NCBI GenBank assembly: GCA_026929865.2
Contig: CM049397.1
Span: 26,922,198 to 26,986,197 of the forward strand
Source of the DNA: Hyperoplus lanceolatus
Taxonomy: Eukaryota; Chordata; Actinopteri; Uranoscopiformes; Ammodytidae
DNA: 64,000 nt
Reading direction: 5' to 3'
The position numbers were made by a program, and so were the translations under genes. Under the pieces are notes generated by a model. It saw only the letters and a program-made list of their open reading frames with translations, had not been told where the DNA came from and searched no databases. The number at the start of each line of letters is the position of its first letter. Within the stretch, counting starts at the first letter, position 1. Below are positions 34,197 to 45,545 of this stretch, piece after piece.

Positions 34197-35704
34197 TGAA
34201 CTCCCATAAACCTACAAAGTGCCCATTTGATATTGTCCCTGCCAAAGTGATGAAAATGGTTTTTAATGCTGTGGGACCCAGTCTCATGGTTTTTATTAAC
34301 TCTTGCCTTGGATTAGGAACTGTTCCAGCTGCTTTTAAACATGCTGTGGTCAGGCCCCTTCTTAAAAAGCCTAATCTCGACCCCTCTGTGTTATCAAATT
34401 TTAGACCTGTTTCTAATCTGCCCTTTCTTTCCAAGGTTTTAGAAAAAGTTGTTTTTATACAATTACAGTCCTTTCTTGAAGATAACTCTATCCTTGAGAA
34501 ATTCCAATCTGGCTTTAGGTCTCGTCACAGCACCGAGTCTGCACTATTAAAGGTGCACAATGATATTGCTCTGTCCGTGGATGCCAAGTGCCCCGTTGTC
34601 TTAGTGCTGCTTGACCTCACAGCAGCCTTTGACACGGTGGACCATTCAGTCCTCCTGTCACGGCTAAGTAATTATGTTGGCATTCGTGGCACTGCACTAA
34701 AGTGGTTTTCATCTTATTTGTCCAGTAGAACTTTCTCTGTCATGGTTGGTGGCCTGTCCTCCTCCACTGCTCCTCTCTCCTGTGGAGTCCCACAAGGATC
34801 TATTCTTGGCCCTATCCTTTTTTCATTGTACATGTTACCGCTGGGGTCAATTATAGCCAGGCACAACCTTTCTTTTCATTGCTATGCAGATGATTTGCAA
34901 ATATACCTGCCAGTGAGGCCAAACAATAACAGTGTACAATGTTTGTTGGATTGTATTGTCGACATTAAGCATTGGTTGGCCCAAAATTTTCTTAATTTAA
35001 ATGAGAAAAAAACCGAATGTATCATGTTTGGGGATACTGTGACGGCTAACTTGGGCATCTTGTCCTCAAAAATGTCTCCAACTGTCAAAAATCTGGGAGT
35101 TACATTAGACAGCTACTTTAGGTTTGACAAACAAATTGCAAATGTTGTAAGAACAAGCTTTTTCCAGCTACGTCTTCTGGCAAAAGTCAAAATGTTTTTA
35201 AGCCGTTGTGACCTCGAGAGAGCCATCCACGCTCTTATAAGTTCAAGGCTGGACTACTGCAATGCACTTTATGTTAGCGTCTCTAAAAAGTCGCTAAGTC
35301 GCTTGCAACTGGTGCAAAATGCTGCTGCCCGTCTTTTAACTAACACTAACAGACGGCAGCACATCACACCAGTTCTTAACTCCCTTCATTGGCTTCCTGT
35401 CCTTTTTAGAATTGATTTTAAACTTTTATTTTTTGTTTTTAAAGCTCTTAATGGCCTCGCCCCACCATATTTATTTGAGCTTTTAACCATCCGAAATCCT
35501 GGTCGAGCCCTGAGGTCCACCGATCAACTGTTGCTGGAAGTGCCCAGGTCAAGATACAAGTGCTGGGGTGACCGAGCTTTCTCTGTTGCTGCCCCCAGGC
35601 TCTGGAATAAGCTCCCCACGGATATGCGTCTTATCTCTGACCTGGGCCTCTTTAAATCCAAGCTAAAAACGTATTTGTTCAGGATGGCTTTTAATACACA
35701 GTAG
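34196..35704 (+). CDS. L2 LINE ORF, C-terminal part: reverse transcriptase
   Basis: 502 codons carrying the reverse transcriptase blocks RPVSNLPFLSKVLEKVV, SGFRSRHSTES, LLDLTAAFDTVDHS, SCGVPQGSILGPILFSLYM and CYADDLQIYL (catalytic YADD intact). The C-terminus is typical of L2 (LDYCNALYVSVSKKSLSRLQ, HWLPVLFRIDFKLLFFVFKA). It belongs in frame with the endonuclease part upstream; a single shift in the CT-rich run separates them. The first methionine is not the natural start. Confidence 0.8.
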   Translation: MNSHKPTKCPFDIVPAKVMKMVFNAVGPSLMVFINSCLGLGTVPAAFKHAVVRPLLKKPNLDPSVLSNFRPVSNLPFLSKVLEKVVFIQLQSFLEDNSILEKFQSGFRSRHSTESALLKVHNDIALSVDAKCPVVLVLLDLTAAFDTVDHSVLLSRLSNYVGIRGTALKWFSSYLSSRTFSVMVGGLSSSTAPLSCGVPQGSILGPILFSLYMLPLGSIIARHNLSFHCYADDLQIYLPVRPNNNSVQCLLDCIVDIKHWLAQNFLNLNEKKTECIMFGDTVTANLGILSSKMSPTVKNLGVTLDSYFRFDKQIANVVRTSFFQLRLLAKVKMFLSRCDLERAIHALISSRLDYCNALYVSVSKKSLSRLQLVQNAAARLLTNTNRRQHITPVLNSLHWLPVLFRIDFKLLFFVFKALNGLAPPYLFELLTIRNPGRALRSTDQLLLEVPRSRYKCWGDRAFSVAAPRLWNKLPTDMRLISDLGLFKSKLKTYLFRMAFNTQ

Positions 35705-37268
35705 TATGATGACATTTTGATCTATTTGATTTTATCTTATTTGATTTTATCTTGTTGTATTTTATCTTATTTGATTTTGATGTATTTTTAATTTTTGTTT
35801 TTTAAATTGTTTTTATTTATTCTCTCTTGTAAAGCACTTTGGTACACCGAAAGGACTGTTGTAAAGGGCTGTATAAATAAAGCACATTACATTACATTAC
35901 ATTATGAGGCACTTTCGTGACATGATTTGGAAGATGGCCAAAAATTCTGAATATCTGAAACAGAAAAATCTCCACTTCAAGGAAGATCTTACTGCAGAGG
36001 ATCGCAAAAAAAGGAGCCGGCTGTGGCCAATAATCCAGCAAGCCCGTCAAGAGAAGAAGATTGCCTTTTTTGTCGGCGGGAGAGCCTTTGTGGATAACAA
36101 GGAAATTCACTGACTGATCTGATGCTCACGTTCAAATTAAAGGAGGATGAGTTCTGCTGTCTGCATATAACCAGTTTTAAGGTTAAAGCGAGTGACAGTT
36201 GTTCTGTTTAATCATTTCTGTTATTAAGTTTTTTTCAGTTAACGCTCGAGGCTTGAGAGACATTACAAAACGAAAGGCTTTATTTTCATATGCAAAATTT
36301 TTTAATGCAGACTAATCCAAGAAACTCATTCTGTTGTTGAGGACAATACATTTTGGAAATCCCAATGGGGAGAAGACTTGTGGATGTCACATGGAAGCCA
36401 GCGATCAGCAGGAATCCTTGATCCTTAAACACAAGTTCAATGGAAAAATTATCCTTACACAAAGTGATCCACATGGACATTATGTACTTATGGTTCTTTA
36501 TCTTTATAACCAGACCTTTTTAATAGGTAATGTTTATGGCTATAATAACACCAAGGAAAACAAGGAGCTGTTTGAAAAGCTAAACTCGAATATAGATGCC
36601 CTATTGCAAAGATTCCCTGATATGAAAATTATTTTAGGTGGAGACTTCAATACTACTGTTAATGATAATGTTGACAGATGGCCAAGCAGACATAAAACAA
36701 ACTCTATTATAACTGATCTTATGAATAAGAGGGGCTTAATTGATGTATGGAGAGTTAACAATCCCAACTCTAAAGAATTTACCTGGAAAAATAGATCTGG
36801 CTCTTAACAATTAAGAATAGACCTTTGGTTAATTTCTGAATCCTTACCCTACTCGCACTGTAAAGTTGAGATTATTCCCACACCCCTTACGGACCATAAA
36901 GCCATTGTTTCTACATTGAATATGTCATCAGATAGAGTAAATAAAAGAACCCTTGCATACTGGAAGCTCAATAATACACTCTTATTCAGTGAACCTCTAA
37001 ATTTAATTATCAAAAATAAGATAACTGAGTTTCTTAGACTGGCAGAAAATGAGAGGGCTTATGGGAAATACTGGGAGTTATTAAAATTTGAATTAAGGAA
37101 ACTCCTAATGGAAACAGGTGCAAATGTTAAAAAAGACAAGAAAAGGGAAGAAAATACTTTGATATCAAATTTGATCTCACTATCTTATATCTTACCTGAA
37201 AATATGTCTGATAGTCAGAAAGCACAGTTACAAACATTGCAAATTAAATTAGATCAGTTATATATCAC

Positions 37269-37634
37269 TGTAACTCCTTTCGATACACGGCAACACAGGA
37301 ACGGTTCCTTTTTGCAAAACGGGCGTTTATTGATGCCTTTCTTCTTGCTGTATACACCATCCACGCCGTGAGAACTTAAACACAGTACAATACAGGACGT
37401 CAGATAATAGTTCGCATCAATAAACACTAATAAAGAAATGAAATTACAAAAATACAATACCTCGTTGGCTGCTTGTAACGAAAAGAGGTTCTAACAGAGA
37501 TTTGTTTGAATTTACTTATAATACAATGCATATAACTTGGAAATCGTACGATGAGCTAAAGACAACATGTTTACCGCTCCAACTTCCTTGTATGTTCTCT
37601 CCTCTCATCAGTCCGTAAGGGGCGTAACGTTACA
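37269..37634 (-). mobile_element. Solo LTR-like insertion in the L1 copy
   Basis: On the minus strand the segment starts TGTAACGTTACGCC and ends GGAGTTACA (short inverted TGTAAC/GTTACA ends). It has an AATAAA about 60 nt before its end, the layout of a long terminal repeat. No internal retroviral or gypsy-type region is adjacent. It interrupts L1 ORF2 coding sequence, so it is younger than the L1. The family is not assigned and no clear target duplication was found. About 110 bp between its edge and the resumed L1 (37635-37745) is unassigned. Confidence 0.5.
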
Positions 37635-37952
37635 ACAATTGTTCCGCCTTGCTCATCATGAACTTATTTATTGATATTTATTTATTTACATATTTAAACA
37701 TTTATATGATATGACATGTACCCTATTTAAAGTACCCTTTCAGCAACAGCTACAATCAGCAAAGCAAAAGGAGCCTTTATTCGCTCAAGGGCAAAGTGGC
37801 TAGAAGAGGGGGAACAGAACTCTAGTTATTTCTTTAAACTAGAGAAACAAAGGCAAAACAAAAATGGAATTACAAGACTCTCTTTTAATGGCACAGATGT
37901 TGATAATCCCACAGACATTTCTAACATTTGTGAAAATTATTATAAAACTCTA

Positions 37953-38080
37953 TGGGCCAGTTTCACAGACACTGATTAAGCCTAGTCCTGGACTAAATGG
38001 AATTTTGAATGGAGATTGTCCATTGAAAGTAAAATTTAGTCCAGAACTAGGCTTAATCCATGTCTGCGAAACCGGCCCCT
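37953..38080. mobile_element. Palindromic 128-bp MITE in the L1 copy
   Basis: Inverted arms of about 45 bp (GGCCAGTTTCACAGACACTG...AGTCCTGGACTAAA against the inverse of GGGCCGGTTTCGCAGACATG...AGTTCTGGACTAAA). TA flanks both sides (37951-37952, 38081-38082). Removing it restores continuous L1 sequence (KTL|YESKLLPAEMG), which confirms the borders. Confidence 0.85.
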
Positions 38081-40038
38081 TATGAATCAAAGTTGTTACC
38101 AGCTGAGATGGGTGAATTCTTTAACTCCCTTGGGGATGTTAAAACAATTGGAGTTGCTAACAAAGCGATCTGTGATTCTCCAATTACTATTGTAGAAATT
38201 AAGGATGCTATTGAGAAACATAAAGTAAATAAATCACCAGGAACTGATGGATTGACTTCTGAATTCTATAAAATATTTTCTGAAGAGCTTTCCCCTTTTT
38301 TTGCTTAATGTCTTTAATGAGAGTATCAACAAGGAAGAACTTCCCTCTTCATTATGCCAAGGCCAATTACTTTAATCCCAAAACCCCAGAAAGATATCTT
38401 AAAGTTGGATAATTGGCGTCCCATCTCATTGTTAAATAATGATTATAAAATTATTGCAATATGTATAGCTAATAAATTAAAAAATGTTCTAAACTGCATT
38501 ATTAGTGAATCCCAAAATGGCTTTATGTCTGGTAGACACATAATAGATAATATAAGACTTGTCCTTGATATATTAGACTATTCAGACTTAGTGCTAGATG
38601 ATAGTTTCATTCTTTTTCTTGATTTTCAAAAGGCCTTTGACTGTATAGAACATGAATTCATATTTAAAGCCCTTGATATGTTTGGATTTGGAGAACATTT
38701 AAAAAAAATCAATATGTACATTATATGCTTTTGGGAATAGTTCAATTAAATTGCCCTATGGAACCACAAAGAGATTTAGAATAGAACGAGGGATTCGATA
38801 ACTGGTCGAGTCTTGCTCTCCAAAGCTGAGGGCCTTTCTAGACTGGTTTATACTAGCTCAGCTCTTGATGTTTCCAAAGATTTATGTACAAAAATTCATA
38901 AAACTTTGTTTGATTTCATATGGAAAAGAAAATCACATCTCATTCGAAAAAATTTTATGATTAACAAACTAAGCAATGGTGGATTCAATGTTTTAGATTT
39001 TCATACTCGTCATTCCACTTTTAAAATTAAATGGTTAAAAAGATATTTAGCTAATCCAACCTCATTATGGAATTTCATTTCAACATATATATTTGAAGCC
39101 TTAGGAGGATTTAATTTTCTGTTCAGATGTAATTTTAAAATAGAAAAGCTTCCCATAAAACTTTCTGATTTCCATAAACAGCTACTTTTAAGCTGGTGCC
39201 TAGAGTATAAACATAACTTTTCCCCTCAAAAATATTATATTTGGAACAACCAAGATATTTGTTTTAAACGAAAGTCGTTATTTTTGAAGAATTGGGTTGA
39301 TAATGGAATTCTACTTGTCAGTCAACTATTTAATAAGGAGGGTCATTTGTTTACATATAATGAATTTTTATCAGAATATAACATTCCTGTGCGTCCTCGG
39401 GAATTTGCTATTGTTTTTGATGCGATTCCTTCAGGTGTTAAAATTCTACTTTCATCGTCAATCAGAGATACTGTCCAGCAAACCTTTCTGTCAGAGCTTT
39501 ATATAGGAAACTCAGATCCTTTATTGAGTGTAAAAACAAACAATAGATGTATAAGGGAATTAATTCAAAAAAGCGCAATTAGTAAACCTGCCTCTGTATT
39601 TTATTGGAATAATCAGTATTTACATATAGAATGGGAAAAAACATGGTTATTACCCAGGACATTTTTTGTCTCAAATAAGGTGCGAGAGGTGTCTTTGAAA
39701 CTATTGCACAGATGTTACCCTGTTAATTCTGTTATTGTAAGATATATGTTAGATGTTGATCCTCTCTGCTCATTTTGTCACGTCACAGATGAAACAACAC
39801 AACATCTTTTTTGGGAATGTTCCTTTAGTCAAACTCTGTGGCATGAAATTAACCTCTTTTTGAACAGAAAGTTAGATATACGACTCAAACTCAAAATTGA
39901 TTTTATTTTATTTGGTATTTTTGAAAATATATTTTCTGTTAAAAAATTAAAATTAAAATTAAAAAGTTTGCAGACTGAATAGTATTATCAATGTGTTTAA
40001 AGGATTGTTTTATGTTTAATGACTTGTGTCTTCTTTGG

Positions 40039-40313
40039 TAGCCTGGGTGAACCCAGCCGACTCTGTCGGCGATTTGGTTTGGCTCTGCACTGCAAACTAG
40101 TCTGGCCTTGACCCCTGTTTAGCACAGTTTACTTCATCTCAAGGATTTTGTCACCGTTCACAAACGCCCAGGCGCTAGAGGCGGGCTTAACACGATGATG
40201 ACAGAGATGCGACGGCCATCATCGGTCTGATTGGTTGAAGGTCTATCCAATTGCGCACTGAGGCATTTTGACCCATTTTCAATAATAAGATTAAGCTGGC
40301 AATAGCCAGGCTA
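40039..40313. mobile_element. TAGCCTGG-family DNA element, copy 3 (275 bp)
   Basis: Starts TAGCCTGGGTGAACCCAGCC and ends with the inverse of TAGCCTGGCTATTGCCAGC. Flanked by CTTCTTTGG (40030-40038) and CTTCTTTCG (40314-40322), a 9-bp target duplication with one mismatch. The interior (TCTGATTGGTTGAAGGTCTA) matches copy 1. Confidence 0.85.
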
Positions 40314-40891
40314 CTTCTTTCGGATAGTTTCCGTCATATACATTAGGATAATATTGTTCCATCACCAAAGCAATTGCTGAGATTATGAGAACTCGTCAAC
40401 AGTGCTGCGACAAAGTCCAACAGGACAATAACAAGAAAGGAGTGGTTAGATAATTAGAAAAGTACTGAATAAGCCACCAGTTTACCCATTTAATCGCTTG
40501 ATGAAATGTGAGCACACCCAATATGCTGCTAGTAATCCAAACATGGCAAGTAGGCCTACAGTAGGTCAAAGTTGAAGCAGGAAGTCGGTCAGTCAATTGA
40601 TTGATGTGAACAATGGACAGTATGAGTAATCGTTGAACTATTTAATTTTCCTTTGACAAGCATCTAGTTGGCGAAGCATTTGTTTTTTCATGCTCTTTTT
40701 TGTTTTGAAAGAATTCGCCGTGGCCCAAATTTTAGCACTTAACTTTGTAAATTTATATTGTATTATTGAAAGAAAACTTTGTGTTACTTTAGCATAAAAT
40801 TCTTATTTAGAAAAAACAAGCACAGAACATAGAACATAGCTATATGTTTGCATATTTGTTGACTTGTGCTTTTCTCTCTCTCTTTTCTCAG

Positions 40892-41220
40892 CCAGCGGAA
40901 CAATTCACGGACCCTGAGTCTGAAGTCTGAAGAAGAGTGAATAGACTACTCCATTAGATGATGTGTAAAAAAAACTATTTTCAGAATTTGTTAGAATGTA
41001 ATTTATTTAGTATGATTGTTTATTGCTAAAGTCTGTATGAGTGTACAAACGTATGTTGGACTATATTGTTGTAATGCCTGTTTTACCATTGATGTTCTCT
41101 TAGGTTAGGTTCTTATTTATTGCACAGCTGCTGTCATAGGTCATAGAAAACGCTATTCATCTGACTCCGGGAAAGAGCATGGAATTAAATCACCAATAAA
41201 GTGTCAGTGTTATGTGAAAG
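40892..41220 (+). other. areg: areg last exon, 3'UTR only
   Basis: It begins after CTCTCTTTTCTCAG (acceptor, AG at 40890-40891) with CCAGCGGAACAATTCACGG and ends after AATAAA at 41195-41200 followed by GTGTCAGTGTTATGTG. No long reading frame runs through it. Mammalian AREG has a sixth exon that is entirely 3'UTR, so this is read as its counterpart. The exact cleavage site is estimated. Confidence 0.65.
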
Positions 41221-41986
<766 letters not shown>

Positions 41987-42073
41987 CAGGGCCGACGGAC
42001 TGCGGGGGAAAGTGCGACAGTCACGGGGGGGGCCCAAGGCAGAGGGGGGCCCATCAGAAAAAAAAAATATATA

Positions 42074-43698
42074 CACTCAACAAAAATATAAACGCAACAC
42101 TTTTGTTTTTGCTCCCATTTTTCATGAGATGGATTTAAAGATCTAAGATTCATTCAAGATACACAATATTGCCATTTCTCTCAAACATTGTTCACAAATC
42201 TGTCTAAATGTGTGATAGTGAGCACTTCTGCTTTGCTGAGATAATCCATCCCACCTCACAGGTGTGCCACATCAAGATGCTGATCTGACATCATGATTAG
42301 TGCACAGGTGTGCCTTAGACTGTCCACAATAAAAGGCCACTCTGAAATGTGCATTTTTGTGCTTTATTGGGGGTCTGGGGACTCAGAACCAGTCAGTATC
42401 TGGTGACCACCATTTGCCTCATGCAGTGCAACACATCTTCTTCTCATAGAGTTTATCAGATTGTCAATTGTGGCCTGTGGAATGTTGGTCCACTCCTCTT
42501 CAATGGCTGTGCGAAGTTGCTGGATATTAGTGGGAAGTGGTGCACGCTGTCGTATACGCCGGTCAAGCACATCCCAAACATGCTCAATGGGTGACATGTC
42601 CGGTGAGTATGCTGGCCATGCAAGAACTGGGACATTTTCAGCTTCCAAGAATTGTGTACAGATCCTTGCAACATGGGGCCGTGCATTACCTTGCTGAAAC
42701 GTGAGGTGATGTTCATGGATGTATGGCACAACAATGGGCCTCAGGATCTCATCACGGTATCTGATGAGATTCAAAATGCCATCAATAAAATGCACCTGTG
42801 TTCTTCGTCCATAACAGATGCCTGCCCATACCATAACCCCACCATCACCATGGGCCACTCGATCCACAACATTGACATCAGCAAAGCGCTCACCCACACG
42901 ACGACACACGCTGTCTGCCATCTGCCCTGAACAATGTAAACCGAGATTCATCCGTGAAGAGAACACCTCTCCAACGTGCCAGACGCCATCGAATGTGAGC
43001 ATTTGCCCACTCAAGTCTGTTACGGCGACGAGCTGGAGTCAGGTCAAGACCCCGATGAGGACGACGAGCATGCAGTTAAGCTTCCCTGAGACGGTTTCTG
43101 ACAGTTTGTGCAGAAATTGTTTGGTTATGCAAACCAATTGTTTCAGCAGCTGTCTCAGTGGCTGGTCTCAGACGATCTTGGAGGTGAACCTGCTGGATGT
43201 GGAGGTCCTGGACTGGTGTGGTTACACATGGTCTGCGGTTGTGAGGCCGGTTGGATGTACTGCCATATTCTCTGAAACGCCTTTGGAGACGGCTTATGGT
43301 GGAGAAATGAACATTCAATGCACGAGCAACAGATCTGGTTGACATTCCTGCTGTCAGCATGCCAATTGCACACTCCCTCAATGCTTGTGGCATCTGTGGC
43401 ATTTTGCTGTGAGACAAAACTGCACATTTCAGGGTGGCCTTTTATTGTGGACAGTCTAAGGCACACCTGTGCACTAATCATGATGTCAGATCAGCATCTT
43501 GATGTGGCACACCTGTGAGGTGGGATGGATTATCTCAGCAAAGGAGAAGTGCTCACTATCACACATTTAGACAGATTTGTGAACAATGTTTGAGAAATGG
43601 TAATATTGTGTATCTGGAATGAATTTTAGATCTTTAAGTCCATCTTATGAAAAATGGGAGCAAACACAAAAGTGCTGCGTTTATATTTTTGTTGAGTG
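42074..43698 (-). mobile_element. Tc1-type transposon with about 280-bp inverted repeats
   Basis: Starts CACTCAACAAAAATATAAAC and ends with the inverse, with TA on each side (42072-42073, 43699-43700). The inverted repeats are long (about 42074-42354 and 43420-43698). They contain an internal copy-like phrase, as in the IR/DR class of fish Tc1 elements. The transposase gene lies between them on the minus strand. Confidence 0.9.
42364..43417 (-). pseudogene. Tc1-type transposase, frame broken and catalytic Asp lost
   Basis: The N-terminal part (43417-43076) reads MSHSKMPQMPQALRECAIGM with the paired helix-turn-helix (MSTRSVARALNVHFSTISRL). The catalytic part continues in another frame and ends at 42364 (GGVMVWAGICYGRRTQVHFI, SPDMSPIEHVWDVLDRRI). 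The first catalytic Asp is in LFTDESRF near 42960. The second motif reads FQQGNARPHVAR, where the family has FQQDNARPH, so GGT stands for GAT at 42688-42690. At least one frame break lies between the two open parts. The element is inactive. Confidence 0.85.
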
Positions 43699-43960
43699 TA
43701 CATGAGAGTGATGGCCCCTGCAAGTTTCAGTAAATTTAAAGAAGTGCCATACTGTTACTGTCTTTGAAATGCATTTAGACATTTTAAGGGGAAAACACAT
43801 TGTATTTATTATTTCAACTATTGAGTTATTTGTAGAACAGCATGCTAGTGTAGGCCAACAAGATTTATTTTCTGAATTTTCAATGCTGCTTTATTTTTAT
43901 GTTTTAAATTGGGAAAGACATGTTCCAAAACGACCAATAACCTTTGTATTTAAAAATAAA

Positions 43961-45545
43961 TCAAGCAAGTAGGCTAATCATCATCATCATCATCCATATT
44001 GTCAGACTCAAGGTCCATAAAAAGAACACACAAAACATAAAAAACATAAACAACATAAAAAACCCACCCCACAGATACACACATTTTCGTAAAAGACATT
44101 CATACCAATACCTCCACATTGGTGACTGGTAATGAATTGTACTGTAGCTGGGATTAGTCAGCACAACAACAATGCAATTCTGTGACGTATTAAGGCGACA
44201 GATAAATGTATACATCAGGTTCCTCAACAATGCTCTGAAAGTGCTGACACCTGCATTACAAAACAGGGCACTAGCACTACAGCACCTAGGCCTCCTCAGT
44301 AGAATCCTGAAGCAGTCATTATAAGCAACTTGTAGCTTCTGTAGACTGGCCTTTTTAAACTTTGCCCATAGGGCTGCAGTGTACAGTGGAGTACAGTATG
44401 CTTTAAAAAGTTGGATTTTTACTTTTTCAGAGCACATATGGAATTTTCTTGTCAACATATTAGCTTGGGCATATAGCATGCGACACTGTCTATAAATATC
44501 ATCATCATCATCATACATCTGATCTGTGATGTAGTGACCCAGGTATTTTGTTTTCCTACAGACTCCCAACACTTGTCCTGACAGATAGAAATCTGGAAAG
44601 CACAATTCTTTGTCCCCTTTGGTTCTGCATATCATAACAATACTTTTTTTAGCATTGTATTGCACATCATATTTCATCCCATAATCAGAACAAATTTTCA
44701 GTAGCTGCTGAAAACCAGCACTGCTGGGAGAGAGAATGGCCAAGTCATCAGCATACATGACATGATTTACAAGAGTGTTCCCAATCATACAACCAGTTTG
44801 GCATTCATTTAGTTGCTGAGATAATTCATCCATGTACAAGTTAAAAAGAGCAGGAGAAAGTAACCCCCCCTGACGCACTCCATTACTTACACCAAAAGGA
44901 GTAGGGACACTGTTACCCCATTTAACATGCATTCTCTGTTTAGAATACCAGTAGGTCAGAATTCTTATAATACTATCAGGTGCACCCATTTGCTTCAATT
45001 TGCTAAAAAGCTTAAAATGATTAACTCTGTCAAATGCCTTGGAGGCATCAATAAAACCAATTAGAACAGAGGAATTCTGCCTCATATATGTATGTGTAGC
45101 CTCCTTCACGGCATAAATACACAACTCTGTACCAAGCTTTGCTTTGAAACCAAACTGATTTTGACTAGTGCTCAGATATTGATTAAGGCGATCAAGTAAA
45201 ATCTTCTCCAGGATTTTTGACACTATACTGGCTAAGGCTATTGGCCTGTAGTTATCCATACTGTCAATCTTGCCTGCCTTGTCCTTGATGACTGGTACTA
45301 GAGTGACAGCCAACATAGAACTAGACAGCAGTCCATGTGTCATGAGGACAGTAAAACATATGGCAAGCAGTGCTGCAACCTTAGGTGTTGCAAACTTGAG
45401 GTGTTCTGCTGTGATGTAATCAGAGCCACTCACTTTATTATCAGCTAACTGTTTTATTGCATGATGTACTTCACTGAAAGTAATTACTGTATCCTTGTTG
45501 GAAATATTGCTCGCTTCATACGGATCACTCTTAACACAGTAACCA
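43961..45545 (-). mobile_element. 5'-truncated non-LTR retrotransposon with open reverse transcriptase
   Basis: An open frame of 490 codons from the first ATG (45433-43961), extendable to about 45545, has reverse transcriptase blocks DNYRPIALASIVSKILEKI, QNQFGFKAKLGTE, GFIDASKAFDRVNH, NGVRQGGLLSPALFNLYMD and HVMYADDLAILSPS, then the thumb and a conserved tail. The endonuclease is missing. The frame runs into a (GAT)n 3' tail (43977-43995 on the + strand, ATC units). Clade is uncertain (jockey/RTE/I-like). It is uninterrupted, hence young, and lies inside the hAT element. Confidence 0.75.

Larger units (their letters stand above)
32336..35902 (+). mobile_element. Near full-length L2 LINE inserted in L1 ORF1
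   Basis: L1 ORF1 breaks after CTCTATG (32335) and resumes at TATGAGGCAC (35903), with TATG as a possible 4-bp target duplication. The element begins near GTCTATTAAAGATGGCGCCG and codes an endonuclease-reverse transcriptase in two frames (32355-34196, 34196-35704). It ends with GTAAAGCACTTTGGTAC...TGTATAAATAAAGCAC and the 3' tail (ATTAC)n at 35887-35902. The reverse transcriptase style, SGFRSRHSTESALLKVHND and AAFDTVDHSVLLSRL, is that of vertebrate L2. Only one frame break is evident over 3.4 kb of coding, so the insertion is young compared with its L1 host. Confidence 0.85.
32165..39982 (+). mobile_element. L1/Tx1-like LINE, 5' truncated and interrupted
   Basis: ORF1 (L1-type RNA-binding protein) is seen in two pieces split by an L2 insertion: 32165-32335 (EKFLEVIDSVHRLGRKNP, RDVIIQFSM) and 35903-36113 (RHFRDMIWKMAKNSEYL, LHFKEDLTAEDRKKRS, stop). 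ORF2 follows from about 36230: endonuclease (VNARGLRDITKRKALF near 36240, GGDFNTTVNDNVDRW, LTDHKAIV), reverse transcriptase (LIPKPQKDILKLDNWRPISL, SQNGFMSGRHIIDN, LDFQKAFDCIEH) and C-terminus (38813-39982, zinc-knuckle-like CSFCHVTDETTQHLFWEC). After FRIERGIR (about 38795) the frame jumps straight to the C-terminal region, so the segment with the catalytic YADD is deleted. Several stops and frame changes mark a dead copy. A solo LTR and a palindromic MITE are also inserted in it. Confidence 0.85.
29260..40891 (+). other. areg: areg 3'UTR intron, about 85 percent transposon
   Basis: The donor ATGAG|GTAGGT (29259/29260) is 20 nt after the areg stop codon and the acceptor TTTTCTCAG is at 40891. 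A separate 3'UTR exon after the stop is known in mammalian AREG and HBEGF, which supports the call. Of the 11.6 kb, about 9.9 kb is assigned to elements: 30378-30557, 30558-32164, 32165-39982 (with nested insertions) and 40039-40313. The unassigned parts are 29260-30377, 39983-40038 and 40314-40891. Confidence 0.75.

Noticed and set aside
40324-40891. A second short coding exon just before areg exon 6
   Set aside because: No acceptor-donor pair with an open frame in phase was found. The short frames in exon 6 (for example ending SLKSEEE) do not resemble areg C-termini and would need the earlier stop to be bypassed.
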